This document shows, in pieces, positions 25,856-34,776 of a DNA stretch of 64,000 bases. The stretch spans positions 24,649-88,648 of the forward strand of contig PNLP01000027.1 of NCBI GenBank assembly GCA_013823135.1. Direction: 5' to 3'. The DNA is from Planctomycetaceae bacterium. GTDB lineage: Bacteria > Planctomycetota > Planctomycetia > Gemmatales > Gemmataceae. A program made the translations under genes and the position numbers. Within the stretch, counting starts at the first letter, position 1; each line of letters opens with the position of its first letter. The notes under the pieces were generated by a model. It worked only from the letters and a program-made list of their open reading frames with translations, ran no database searches and was not told the DNA's origin.

Positions 25856-25993
25856 ATTTTGTAGTTTGGTGGCACAGGCCAGAGGCCTGTGATTGCAAGA
25901 CACAGGCCTCTGGCCTGTGCCACCAAACCCACCGTTTCGCAAGGTGATGGTGGGGCTCGATCGCAAAGCCGGTCTCGACCCAGCCTACAAAAT
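25856..25993. repeat. Nested palindrome: family C inserted in a family B remnant
   Basis: The inner element (25865-25927) has perfect 27-bp arms containing CACAGGCC and a 9-nt loop ATTGCAAGA. It is flanked on the right by half of family B (25925-25988). Outer 9-bp tips ATTTTGTAG (25856-25864) and CTACAAAAT (25985-25993) are also complementary. Fills the gap between convergent genes. Confidence 0.9.
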
Positions 25994-26003
25994 CACGGAC
26001 CCA

Positions 26004-27299
26004 TCACTTCCCTTTTGCCTCCGGTAGCCCCAAGAGCTTCGGGTCGGTCGCGTTCTTGCCGTCGGGAATCTCCGGGATGGGTTGGTCGCTGAACCACTGC
26101 CCATCGGCCTGCGGTCCGTGCAGAATCGGACTCGGATAAACCGGGATCATCCACAGCGTCGATTCGGGTAACAGAATGCCATCCTGAAGGTGTAGAACCG
26201 CCTGGATGTAGTAGTGGACGTTCGCCCCCGCCAGCCCTGTCTTGGGGTTGCCCACGCACACCGCCCACACGCTCGTGAGCCGCTGATAGCCAGTCGCGGA
26301 GGGTTGACCTGCGGGAACCGTGACGGTCCAGCGGCGGTCGGCTTCTGTCACGATCAGCGGGTGAATCTCTTCCTTCGCTCCCTCGCCAATTGGGCACAGG
26401 AACACGCTACCCATTTGATCGGCCTTGAAGAAGTTCCCGGCGGTGTTCGGTGCCCGTGTGATGTCGAACCGCACGCGGAGTTGTTGGCCGCCCACGTTGG
26501 CCCCCGGTTCCACATCCTTGCCGTCCGTGGTGAGCGTGACATGGAAGGTCGCGGTTCGGTAGTTTCCGCCGTTGAAGAGCTTATCGGAGCGTTCGTCGTT
26601 CCCACGGTAGTAGGTGTTGCGAACGCCCTTTGGAAGTGCGTGCAATGCTTGAGGCCAGGCCCACTGGAGGAGTTTGGCCGATAGCGTGAGTTGCGTTTTC
26701 TCCGCCACCGCTTGCTGCTGAACGGCGGCCTTCTGGCTCGTTGCCAGTTCTTCCCGTGCCAGTTCCTTCTCCCGCCAGAGCACCACGCAAATCCCCACCA
26801 GCATCAGCACGAGGAACGCACTCCGCTGCGTGAACGGATTCAGGAATCGTGCCAGTCGGCCGGGGGAAGTGTTATCGCGGGTGAGCCGATGATGAACGCG
26901 ATTCGCCACGACGAGCGCGAGCCACGCCCCAACGACGGTCAGGATCACCGTGAGGTGGCGATTGCCAAACTCGGACACGGTCACGAACGATTCGAGCAAT
27001 CCCGTCCACCACGCTCGCTCCGTTTCCGGGTTCACGGCAGGTGTGGCGGGTGGCATCCCATCACCAGGCGGAAGGTTCGCGAGATACGGCCCCGGGTTGG
27101 CTTTGAACTTCTGCACGCACCCGGCGCAGCACAAATAGACCGTGCGGCCCTGATGCTCGACCTTGAACTCGGGAACGGCCTTCTCCCCGGGCATGACCGG
27201 GCACATCTCGTTCGGCGGCGGCGCGGCATTCGACGCCCGAGGAATGGCGAGCGCCAGCACAACCACCGCGAACCACGATACGACGGGCTTTGCTGTCAT
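26004..27299 (-). CDS. Membrane protein with N-terminal YHS/TRASH-like metal-binding motif
   Basis: 431 residues from the ATG at 27299; a GTG at 27323 would add eight residues. After a signal peptide ending near ASNAA lies a YHS/TRASH-type segment with CPVMPGEKAVPEF and VYLCCAGCVQKF. The spaced cysteines are the usual metal ligands of this motif. Two transmembrane helices follow (LTVILTVVGAWLALVVANRV; AFLVLMLVGICVVLW), then a glutamine/alanine-rich coiled-coil stretch. The C-terminal 220 residues form a soluble domain I do not recognise. The metal motif suggests sensing or handling of a heavy metal such as copper. No copper efflux gene is nearby, so the role is open. Confidence 0.65.
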   Translation of the reverse strand: MTAKPVVSWFAVVVLALAIPRASNAAPPPNEMCPVMPGEKAVPEFKVEHQGRTVYLCCAGCVQKFKANPGPYLANLPPGDGMPPATPAVNPETERAWWTGLLESFVTVSEFGNRHLTVILTVVGAWLALVVANRVHHRLTRDNTSPGRLARFLNPFTQRSAFLVLMLVGICVVLWREKELAREELATSQKAAVQQQAVAEKTQLTLSAKLLQWAWPQALHALPKGVRNTYYRGNDERSDKLFNGGNYRTATFHVTLTTDGKDVEPGANVGGQQLRVRFDITRAPNTAGNFFKADQMGSVFLCPIGEGAKEEIHPLIVTEADRRWTVTVPAGQPSATGYQRLTSVWAVCVGNPKTGLAGANVHYYIQAVLHLQDGILLPESTLWMIPVYPSPILHGPQADGQWFSDQPIPEIPDGKNATDPKLLGLPEAKGK

Positions 27300-27395
27300 G
27301 TTCCGCCAGGACGTGATGGCCACAAGCGTTCACCGCCGGTATCGTTTGAAGAGTAACCATTCTACACCGATTCCCGCAATCAGGGGCACTCTCCA

Positions 27396-28547
27396 ATGGC
27401 CAAGAAGCAGCTTCGCGTCGGCATGATCGGGTACGGGTTCATGGGCCGCGCCCACTCGAACGCCTACAAGCAAGTCGGGCAGTTCTTCCCGTCGGAACAT
27501 CAGGTCGTGCTCAAGGCCGCGTGTGCCCGCAATGCCGGCGAGATCAAGAAGTTCGCCGATCAGTGGGGCTACGAGTCGATCGAAACCGACTGGCGCAAGC
27601 TCATCGAACGCCCTGACATCGACGTGATCGATATTTGCACGCCGAACAACTTGCACAAGGAAATCGCGCTCGCGGCAGCGGCCAACAAGAAGGCGATCCT
27701 GTGCGAGAAGCCGCTGGCCATGAACGCCGTCGAGGGGCGCGAGATGGTCGCGGCCGTCGAGAAGGCCGGCGTACCGAACATGGTGTGGTACAACTATCGC
27801 CGCATCCCCGCGGTGTCGCTCGCCAAGAAACTCATCGACGAAGGCCGCCTCGGTCGCGTCTTCCACTATCGCGCCAAGTTCCTGCAGGACTGGACCATCA
27901 AGGCCGACCTGCCGCAGGGCGGGCAAGGGCTCTGGCGGCTCGACGTGGCCGCGGCTGGCAGCGGCGTCAGCGGCGACCTGCTCGCCCACTGCATCGACAC
28001 GAGCCTCTGGATGAACGGCTCGATGACGAGTGTGTGCGCGATGACCGAGACGTTCGTGAAAGAGCGGATGCACAACCTCACGGGGAAGGTCGAGAAAGTC
28101 GGCATCGACGACGCCTGCACGTTCATGGGTCGTTACGAAAACGGTTCGCTGGCGAACTTCGAGAGCACCCGCTACGCCCGCGGCCACAAGGCGGCGTACA
28201 CGTTCGAGATCAACGGCGAGAACATGTCGCTGGCCTGGGATCTGCACGACCTGCAACGGCTGCAAGTGTTCGACTACAAGGACGACAGCAAGATCCGCGG
28301 CTGGAAGAGCGTTCACGTGACGGACAATAGCCCGGACCACCCGTACATGGCGAACTGGTGGGTGCCGGGCCTGTCTGTTGGTTACGACGTGAGTTTCACG
28401 CACCAGGTTGCGGACTTCATCAAGGGTCTGGAGACGGGCAAGCCAGAAGGCCCGACGTTCCGCGACGCACTGGAAACGCAGCACGTCCTCGACGCGGTGT
28501 TGGCGTCGGCCAAGAGCGAGAAGTGGGTCAACGTCGCGAAGGGGTAA
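27396..28547 (+). CDS. Gfo/Idh/MocA family NAD(P)-dependent oxidoreductase
   Basis: 383 residues. The N-terminal Rossmann fold has the dinucleotide loop VGMIGYGFMGRAH (about 8-20), the strand IDVIDICTPNNLH and the hallmark catalytic lysine in LCEKPLA (about residue 106). The C-terminal alpha/beta domain carries GDLLAHCIDTSLWM, where the histidine matches the usual catalytic His position. Members oxidise or reduce sugars, inositols or related compounds; planctomycetes have many. No signal peptide. It is divergent from the metal-motif protein gene, with about 95 bp between start codons. Confidence 0.9.
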   Translation: MAKKQLRVGMIGYGFMGRAHSNAYKQVGQFFPSEHQVVLKAACARNAGEIKKFADQWGYESIETDWRKLIERPDIDVIDICTPNNLHKEIALAAAANKKAILCEKPLAMNAVEGREMVAAVEKAGVPNMVWYNYRRIPAVSLAKKLIDEGRLGRVFHYRAKFLQDWTIKADLPQGGQGLWRLDVAAAGSGVSGDLLAHCIDTSLWMNGSMTSVCAMTETFVKERMHNLTGKVEKVGIDDACTFMGRYENGSLANFESTRYARGHKAAYTFEINGENMSLAWDLHDLQRLQVFDYKDDSKIRGWKSVHVTDNSPDHPYMANWWVPGLSVGYDVSFTHQVADFIKGLETGKPEGPTFRDALETQHVLDAVLASAKSEKWVNVAKG

Positions 28548-28548
28548 C

Positions 28549-28581
28549 GGCAGCTTTAGCGGCCGCCCCACCGGGGCGGCC
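28549..28581. repeat. Family R palindrome (TTTAGC tip)
   Basis: Perfect 9-bp stem GGCCGCCCC / GGGGCGGCC at 28561-28581, preceded by AGCTTTAGC. It directly follows the oxidoreductase stop (28547) and ends 24 nt before the next start codon. May attenuate or terminate transcription. Confidence 0.75.
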
Positions 28582-28605
28582 TCGTCTCACCGGAAGGAGC
28601 GGAGC

Positions 28606-29160
28606 ATGTCAACGGTATTGCAACCGCCTGTCACGATCGCCGACTTCGAGAGGATGCCGGAACCGGAAGACGGCTCGAAACTGGAACTGGTTCGTGGGGA
28701 GGTCGTCGTTATGCCGCCGGCCAAGGGAAAGCACGGGATCTGCTGTTCCGGGATTGCCTGGATCCTGATGAACTTCGTCAAGCCAGCGAAGCTCGGGTGG
28801 GTGACCACGAACGATACTGGTGTTGTGTTGGAACGCGGGCCGGACACTGTTCGCGGGCCGGATGTCGCATTCTGGAGCATCACGCGGCAACCGACGATGC
28901 CCGAGGGCTACTTCGAGATTCCCCCGGATATCGCGGTGGAAGTGCTCTCGCCGAACGATCGCCGAACCGATGTGCGGGTCAAGATCAAGGAATACGTGTT
29001 CTACAGCGTGCCGCTCGTCTGGCTGGTCGATCCTGAAACGCGAACCGTTCTTGTCTACCGAGGCAGCATGCGAGGAACCGAACTCGACGAGAACGACACC
29101 CTCGACGGCGGTGATGTGCTGCCGGGGTTCTCCTGCAAGGTGGCCGATCTCTTCGCTTAA
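28606..29160 (+). CDS. Uma2 family (DUF820) restriction-endonuclease-fold protein
   Basis: 184 residues, complete. ATG at 28606 follows GGAAGGAGCGGAG. The PD-(D/E)xK core is visible: KLELVRGEVV (Glu), GPDVAFW (Asp at the catalytic position), EIPPDIAVEVLSPND (the E-V-L-S-P signature) and the RVKIKEYVFYSVPLVWLVDP segment with the catalytic lysine. This family is greatly expanded in cyanobacteria and planctomycetes. Nuclease activity is predicted from fold, but biological role is unknown. Not linked to any methylase or antitoxin here. Confidence 0.88.
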   Translation: MSTVLQPPVTIADFERMPEPEDGSKLELVRGEVVVMPPAKGKHGICCSGIAWILMNFVKPAKLGWVTTNDTGVVLERGPDTVRGPDVAFWSITRQPTMPEGYFEIPPDIAVEVLSPNDRRTDVRVKIKEYVFYSVPLVWLVDPETRTVLVYRGSMRGTELDENDTLDGGDVLPGFSCKVADLFA

Positions 29161-29164
29161 ACGA

Positions 29165-29192
29165 CGAACGGCGACCGATCGGTCGCCGTTCG
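29165..29192. terminator. Perfect 28-bp palindrome between convergent genes
   Basis: Runs of CGAACGGCGACCGA and its exact complement meet at a central GATC, 4 nt after the Uma2 stop and 24 nt before the stop of the pilus operon's last gene. It can form a hairpin in transcripts from either side. There is no T-tract, so Rho-independent function is uncertain. Confidence 0.7.
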
Positions 29193-29216
29193 CACTTCAC
29201 AGCTTGCAACTCGTGG

Positions 29217-32200
29217 TTACGGTAGCTTCACCCAGAGGGGCACCACGGGCTTGTAGGTGTCCGAGTTCACGTCGAAGGCCGTTTGCGGCCCGGGGTTCCC
29301 CGGCACCACATTCGACACACACTCCCCGGCGTAGTGCGGCTTCGTGAATGCTGGCGCGACGGTCATCGTCGTGACCCCGTCGGCGAAGGATGTCGGCGTG
29401 ACGGTCACGATCTCCTGATTCGCACCAACTCCGATCACCAACTGCGACCCGGCGGCAAACGTCACTGGAACGCCATCAGAGACGACCGTTGCGTTGCCGG
29501 CGGTCGAAATCTGGAGCGATGTCGCCCCCACGGCTGCGTTCGCTTCCACCGTCGTGAAGAACGGGCGAACCGTGGCGTGGGTCGCGGTCGCGGGGTTGGC
29601 CTGGAAGCTCGCCACGTCGAGGCCGACGTTCGAGCGGTCCACGATCGCGAAGAACTTGCGGCGCGTGTCGCCGGGGGCGTTCTGGTAGTATTCCTTGCCG
29701 AGGATCACGGGGGCAGGAACGCCGGCCGGCCAACCCCCTGGTACCGTCTCGCTCGCCACCTCGAAGTAGCCCACCGTGATCCACACGGCGAAGTTGTTGC
29801 TCACGGTCGTCGTGTTGTTCAGGATCTTCCGGATCGCTTCCGCCTGCTGATACGGGTGTCCGGTTACGGGCGGTACCGCAAGGTGCGGAACACCGGTGCC
29901 GACCGGGTTGCGGCGAAGCAGCGTGTCGTCGAGGTTCGTTCCACTCGCGTAGATCGCCCCAGCCGTTGCAGTCGAAACGCCGAACGGCAGGAACGGGCGG
30001 TCCGTGCCACCGGCCTGGTCGTGAACCGAGATGCCGGGGATCGGGCACGAGTACGTCGTTCCGGCGACATCCACGCGGTTCTGCATGCTCGTCGTGCGGG
30101 TGGCCATGAACTGCGTCCACAGGGTATCCACGAACGCCGAGTTGAAGGTGTCGTATCCCTGGGCGTCGAGCAACGCCTGGAACACCCGCTTGTCCTGAAT
30201 CGTGTTGATGTTGATCTTGCCCGGGACGCGGCCGCCCAGGGCGGTTTGCTGCCCGTAAGGCTGCACGGTCAGCACTTCCAACGCCCGGTAGATTTGCGGG
30301 TACGTGTTCGCCAGCAACGCGGTTTGCACCGAGCCGCTGTACTTGGTGCCGCCGGGGCTAACGAAGTTCGTCGTCACGTCGTGCGACCGCCCAATCGAGG
30401 TGTGCAACAACTCGATCTGGTTGATGAGCGGCCGGTCCATGTGAACGAGCCAGTCGTACGGTGCCACCATCGTGTCGGCCGGTGGAACCACGGCGGTGGC
30501 CGGAGCCGTGGCCGCCTTGCTGTTCTGCCGGAGGAAGGTCTGCTTCACTCCGCTCGCCGGTGTGCTCGGGTCTTGCTGAACCACCATCGTCGTCGTGGGG
30601 TAGTTCGTCACCAGAGTCGCCGTGGTGGAAGTGGCCTGAGCTGGGTCGGAGTAACCCGCGTAAGGCTGAACCTTCCCGATCGACTTCGGCCACAGCGCCT
30701 CGGACCCGCCTGCGCTTGGCTCATAGCCCGCTCCGCCCACGGCCATGCGGGCCGTGCGAACGGCCGTCAGGATGTCGTCCTTCTTCAGCAAGATGCGGTC
30801 GGCCGAGCGAACGTGATCGAGGATATCGATCGTGATGTACGGGTTGGTCGTCGCGTCGTACGCAACGTATGGGTTCGCGAGGCGACGGAGCAGGATGACG
30901 TGCCGGCCGAGCGTGTTGGGAACGTCGGTGTCGGGCGTCAGCGTCAGCGGAATCGGATAGGCCAGCGAACTTGTGCTTCCGCCGATGGCGTTCGGCATCG
31001 CGGTTCCCTTGATCGTCTTCGCAGCCGGGAACGTGGGGTTGTAGTCCGACCAGCCGGTGACGGCCGGGTTCGGTGCGGCGGGCACATCCGCGGCACAGAT
31101 CACCATGCCGCCGTCTGCCACGCCATTGGCCGGCAGAATCGACTGCGTCGTGGGTGTTGATGCCGGCGAGAAATCGAACACGATGTCCGCGCCGAACGTC
31201 GGGGCGGTGCCGGGCGGGTCGCCCGTGACGTTGCCCGGATAGTTCGTGTCGGTCGGAATCCGCAGGCGGTTGATGACGGGGGTTCCCGTCTTGTTGTTCC
31301 GCACGATGAGAAGCTGGTACGGGGTGAACGCTGGGGTTCCGCCGAGTTCCGCAGCGGTGTACTTCACCTTCGCCGAGCCATCGCCCAGTGGGTTGGTCGT
31401 CGTGCTGGTGTACGGGTTAGTAGTCGGGTTCTGGAGTTCCACCCAGAAGCGAACGTGCGTGTCCTTCGATGCCTTCTTGGTTGGCGGCATGGCCGTGTCG
31501 GTGAGAGCCTCATCGGTTGGGTCGTTCGACACTTCCGAGTACGCCTCATTGATGACCAGCCGTGGTTTCTCGACGCCGTACACCACTTCCGTTGGGGTTG
31601 GGGTGTTCCAGGCGAACCGGGTACACACGTCGTCGCTATCGATGTAATCGACGATGTTCGCTGCGAGTTGGGCGAGGTTCCGCACCTTGTCGTAGGCCGG
31701 GGTGCCAGGCGTGGCCGTGCCGGCCAGGGTCACAACAGCCGTCGTTGGGTTCACACTCGCTTCCGTGGTCGGGTCCGAACTCGCGGCGACCAGTCGGGCG
31801 AAGATGTCCATTGCGAACGTCTGGCGTTCCTGGTTCGCAACTGCTGCGTTCCCTGCGTTGGCCGGGGTCAGCGGGGTGTTGGTCGTGAGGCGGTAATCGG
31901 CCAGTTGGCGGTTGAGGTCGATCGCCCCGAGGCCGGCGTTCGGATCAACTGTCACACCCGTGCCCGGCATCAGGCTTGCGCGGTCCAGCGAGAAGCTGTG
32001 TGTCGTGCAAAGCTGGCGGAGGGCGTGTGCCGTATCCGTTCGGTAAGGGTTCGGGGTTGTCTGCTTGGGCGGGTTCGGGTTCGAAAGCGTGCCCGTGCCC
32101 GTGAGCGTGCTTGGAGTCGTGGTTGCGAACGAGAGTTGCTTGATGCTGAACGGGTACGGTGCGTAGCGTTCCGTCAGCAGTTTCGTGTCGGTCGCCGGGA

Positions 32201-33578
32201 ACGCACGCGGGGTGCCGGCCGTGGTCGGCCACTCGGTCGGGTTGTACAGGCTCGGGTGGTTGACGAACGTGGCGAAGGTCTTGTCGTTGTTGTTGGTGTA
32301 GCCGTTCAAGTACGTCGGGGCTGTTGCGAACAGCGGAGCAGACCCGGAGCCGGGAAGTTGCAGCGAGTTCGCTGCCGTGATCCCCTTCCACGCGATCTGC
32401 GAGTACAGCGGCAGTTCGAGAAGCGAGGAGTAACGCGACGATGCAAACGCCTTCTGGGCCGAGGTTCCGGGAGGCGTCGGTGCGCCGCCGTCTCGCCGCT
32501 GTGCCAGGCCACGAAGGTTCACGAGTGCCGGGCCTTCCGTCGGCCCCAGGATGGTCGGAAGCGAAAGGTTCACTTCCCACGGCCCCAGGCCGTTGCCCGA
32601 AGCGTGAGCGCCGGCGTTCATCACGTTGCCGTGAACGTTCAGGTTGATCCGGCCGTTGAGGTCGAGGATCAGCGGCGCGATCAGCGGCTTCACACGGGTG
32701 CCGTTCGGCAGCGTGATCGGCGGCAACCCTGTGTCCATCCAGATGCTGTCGTTGTAGGAAACCGCATTTCCTGCTGCTGTTGTGCGGTTGAACCCGCCGG
32801 GCAGGTTCTGCACATCGCCGGTGTAGGTGCCATCCTGGTTCGCGGGAACGTATGGGAAGCCCGGGTGCTCCTGCGGTCGCGGACGGGGAGTCAGGTACTT
32901 GCCTTGAGCATTCGTCCAGTTCGCATTTGCGCCAGGTTGTCCGGGCGGAATGAGCGTGCCGAAGCCGGCCGCGTTGTTGCGGTGGAACGACGGAACCACC
33001 ACTTCGCCGGTCGCGGGGCACAGTGCCGCGAGGTAGAAGTCCTTGATGTCGGGGTACGTGTACGGTGCGTTCTTGCCGTAGTAGGTGCCGGTGGGGGTTG
33101 CGGCCGGGGCACGCTCGCCGGTGTATTCCGGGTCGCACACAACCGTCATGCCGGGGAACAGGCGGAAGTTCACGAGTTGCCGGTGATCGAGACCACCGAA
33201 CGCGGGGGCCGTGGTCGCGCCACTGAACGTGCCCGGTCCGCTCCAGGCTCGGTACGGCGTGGTGTTGCCGGGGCCGGTTCGGCCGTACATCGTCGCCATG
33301 AGGCTATGGCCACGGGCGCTGTTGAGCAGGCCGGCACCCGTGTCGGCGGTGTCGTAGATGAACGCATTCAGGAAGGCGGTTGCGGCGCTGGTGCCGTCGG
33401 AGGAGAAGCCTTCGCCACCGCCCCGGGGTTGACCCTGGATGCGGGCGCGTTCGGCCTGGTCCTTCGTGTAGTACACCGCCGTGATTCCCACCACCGCCAT
33501 GAGGGCGAGCAGCGAGAGCGTGACGATCAGGATGTTCCCGCGGCGATTGCCACGCCGTGTCGTCGTCGGCCGAATCAT
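29217..33578 (-). CDS. Giant PilX/GspK-like minor pseudopilin (1,453 aa)
   Basis: Last gene of the pilus cluster. Start at the ATG at 33578, with GGAG 8 nt upstream; an ATG 39 codons earlier reads through a palindrome. The N-terminus (RRGNRRGNILIVTLSLLALM, then AVVGITAVYYTKDQ) is a basic leader plus a pilin-type helix without the Glu at position +5, as in PilX/GspK proteins. The rest is a very long Thr/Pro/Asn/Gly-rich exported chain with many possible beta segments. GspK proteins are about 300 residues, so this is several times larger. It includes PGKININTIQDKRVFQALL, which resembles the GspK/ComEA-like helix-hairpin-helix segment (GKININ) and supports the assignment. It may cap a pilus or pseudopilus or bind surfaces; that is inference. 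Confidence 0.7.
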   Translation of the reverse strand: MIRPTTTRRGNRRGNILIVTLSLLALMAVVGITAVYYTKDQAERARIQGQPRGGGEGFSSDGTSAATAFLNAFIYDTADTGAGLLNSARGHSLMATMYGRTGPGNTTPYRAWSGPGTFSGATTAPAFGGLDHRQLVNFRLFPGMTVVCDPEYTGERAPAATPTGTYYGKNAPYTYPDIKDFYLAALCPATGEVVVPSFHRNNAAGFGTLIPPGQPGANANWTNAQGKYLTPRPRPQEHPGFPYVPANQDGTYTGDVQNLPGGFNRTTAAGNAVSYNDSIWMDTGLPPITLPNGTRVKPLIAPLILDLNGRINLNVHGNVMNAGAHASGNGLGPWEVNLSLPTILGPTEGPALVNLRGLAQRRDGGAPTPPGTSAQKAFASSRYSSLLELPLYSQIAWKGITAANSLQLPGSGSAPLFATAPTYLNGYTNNNDKTFATFVNHPSLYNPTEWPTTAGTPRAFPATDTKLLTERYAPYPFSIKQLSFATTTPSTLTGTGTLSNPNPPKQTTPNPYRTDTAHALRQLCTTHSFSLDRASLMPGTGVTVDPNAGLGAIDLNRQLADYRLTTNTPLTPANAGNAAVANQERQTFAMDIFARLVAASSDPTTEASVNPTTAVVTLAGTATPGTPAYDKVRNLAQLAANIVDYIDSDDVCTRFAWNTPTPTEVVYGVEKPRLVINEAYSEVSNDPTDEALTDTAMPPTKKASKDTHVRFWVELQNPTTNPYTSTTTNPLGDGSAKVKYTAAELGGTPAFTPYQLLIVRNNKTGTPVINRLRIPTDTNYPGNVTGDPPGTAPTFGADIVFDFSPASTPTTQSILPANGVADGGMVICAADVPAAPNPAVTGWSDYNPTFPAAKTIKGTAMPNAIGGSTSSLAYPIPLTLTPDTDVPNTLGRHVILLRRLANPYVAYDATTNPYITIDILDHVRSADRILLKKDDILTAVRTARMAVGGAGYEPSAGGSEALWPKSIGKVQPYAGYSDPAQATSTTATLVTNYPTTTMVVQQDPSTPASGVKQTFLRQNSKAATAPATAVVPPADTMVAPYDWLVHMDRPLINQIELLHTSIGRSHDVTTNFVSPGGTKYSGSVQTALLANTYPQIYRALEVLTVQPYGQQTALGGRVPGKININTIQDKRVFQALLDAQGYDTFNSAFVDTLWTQFMATRTTSMQNRVDVAGTTYSCPIPGISVHDQAGGTDRPFLPFGVSTATAGAIYASGTNLDDTLLRRNPVGTGVPHLAVPPVTGHPYQQAEAIRKILNNTTTVSNNFAVWITVGYFEVASETVPGGWPAGVPAPVILGKEYYQNAPGDTRRKFFAIVDRSNVGLDVASFQANPATATHATVRPFFTTVEANAAVGATSLQISTAGNATVVSDGVPVTFAAGSQLVIGVGANQEIVTVTPTSFADGVTTMTVAPAFTKPHYAGECVSNVVPGNPGPQTAFDVNSDTYKPVVPLWVKLP

Positions 33579-33623
33579 GGTCAAATCTCCATACGGAGCG
33601 CGGGCGTATTTTGGGTGAAGGTT

Positions 33624-33694
33624 GGGCGAGCGGCGACCATCAGGTCGCCAGTGGATTTCGTGACAACCGGCGACTTGACAGTCGCCGCTCGCCA
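33624..33694. repeat. Family A palindrome with GGCGAC stem
   Basis: Tips GGCGAGCGGCGAC (33625-33637) and GTCGCCGCTCGCC (33681-33693) are exact complements. Inner AGGTCGCC and GGCGACTT also pair. It lies between two genes of the pilus operon, about 45 nt upstream of the last gene's start. Confidence 0.85.
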
Positions 33695-33702
33695 AAACAG
33701 CG

Positions 33703-34722
33703 TCACATCGCGAATTTCCAGGTGTTCTGCCGGGTCTGCTTCGTCCGTGGATCGTAGATCCGAATCAGGATCTGCAACGACTTGATCTGAACGAACTGCG
33801 GTGGCGTCGCTGCACCCGTGTCGAATGTGCCACCACCCTGGATAAAGTCGTAAGGCGCATCCGTGTTGGTCGCGAACGCACGCGGTGCTGTGGTGCTCCC
33901 GGTGATCGTTCCAGGTGTCCAGTCGGCCTGCACTTCGAACGACAGCACATTCGAGACGACAATGTCTTCACCGAAGCGTGCGGGGCTAGACAGTTGCGAC
34001 AGTGGCATTCGGTTCGCCGGATTCATCACCGTTGCCATTGTGTTCACGTTCGCGCCGGCGTTACTGATTACTTCCGTATCGCTCACCACGGGTGTCAGAG
34101 ACGTTACCTCGTCGGAGGAATAGGCCACGAGCCGTTGCCGACGGATGAGGTTGTACAACTGCTGCCCCCCGGCCTGGACCGATGTCGTCTTTCCCGGCAT
34201 CGGGACGAGAAAGTACGCGATTTCAGCAGCCTGACTGCTGTACGTCGTCCCACCCGAGTTCACCGTGAAACTGCTCGCATTCGAGGCGCTCGGCAAGACC
34301 GACGTGAAATGCAACTGGTGATTGACCGCCGGCGCGTTGATCTTGAACCCCTGAGCATCGCTTGGAGCTAACGCCTCAGTCCCTGGGTCCGTGGACACAA
34401 TCTTGAAGAAGCCACCTGTCGGGCCCAGGCCGCTCCAGGCCGCTGCGGTTGGTACCTGATCGAGGCGCTGGTCCGAGAGTTTCGGGCCGTTCTTTGCCGA
34501 CTTGGCGTCCAGGAAGTGATCCGTCTGGAGATCGCGGCTCAAGAGAATGCCGGCTCCGTTCAACTGGGAGATCAGTTCCCCGGTTGAGTGGGCTCCGCGA
34601 ACGAAGTCGAGCGACATCTTGAACGACTCGGTCAGGATCAGCATGATCCCGAGCGACAACGCCATCGCCACCATCATTTCGACGAGCGTGAACGCGGGGC
34701 GAATCATTCGGTTGCGGGTCAT
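33703..34722 (-). CDS. Prepilin-like protein, PilW/GspJ type
   Basis: 339 residues. A short basic leader (MTRNRMIRPA) precedes FTLVEMMVAMALSLGIMLIL, a class III signal with Glu at +5. The residue before the cleavage point is Ala rather than the usual Gly. The mature part has the long N-terminal helix continuing to about residue 45, then a variable domain with Thr/Ser-rich beta segments (NASSFTVNSGGTTYSSQAAE). Resembles GspJ/PilW in position and length. Should be processed by a prepilin peptidase encoded elsewhere and join the pseudopilus tip. Located between the PilV-like genes and the giant PilX-like gene. Confidence 0.8.
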   Translation of the reverse strand: MTRNRMIRPAFTLVEMMVAMALSLGIMLILTESFKMSLDFVRGAHSTGELISQLNGAGILLSRDLQTDHFLDAKSAKNGPKLSDQRLDQVPTAAAWSGLGPTGGFFKIVSTDPGTEALAPSDAQGFKINAPAVNHQLHFTSVLPSASNASSFTVNSGGTTYSSQAAEIAYFLVPMPGKTTSVQAGGQQLYNLIRRQRLVAYSSDEVTSLTPVVSDTEVISNAGANVNTMATVMNPANRMPLSQLSSPARFGEDIVVSNVLSFEVQADWTPGTITGSTTAPRAFATNTDAPYDFIQGGGTFDTGAATPPQFVQIKSLQILIRIYDPRTKQTRQNTWKFAM

Positions 34723-34776
34723 CGGATATCCCCTCGGTCAGCAGAATGCGTGTTGGTTCGGACACCCTGCGTTGAA

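Noticed and set aside
31455..33785. 776-codon ORF on the plus strand
   Set aside because: Antisense of the giant PilX-like gene; rich in Arg and lacking signal or domains.
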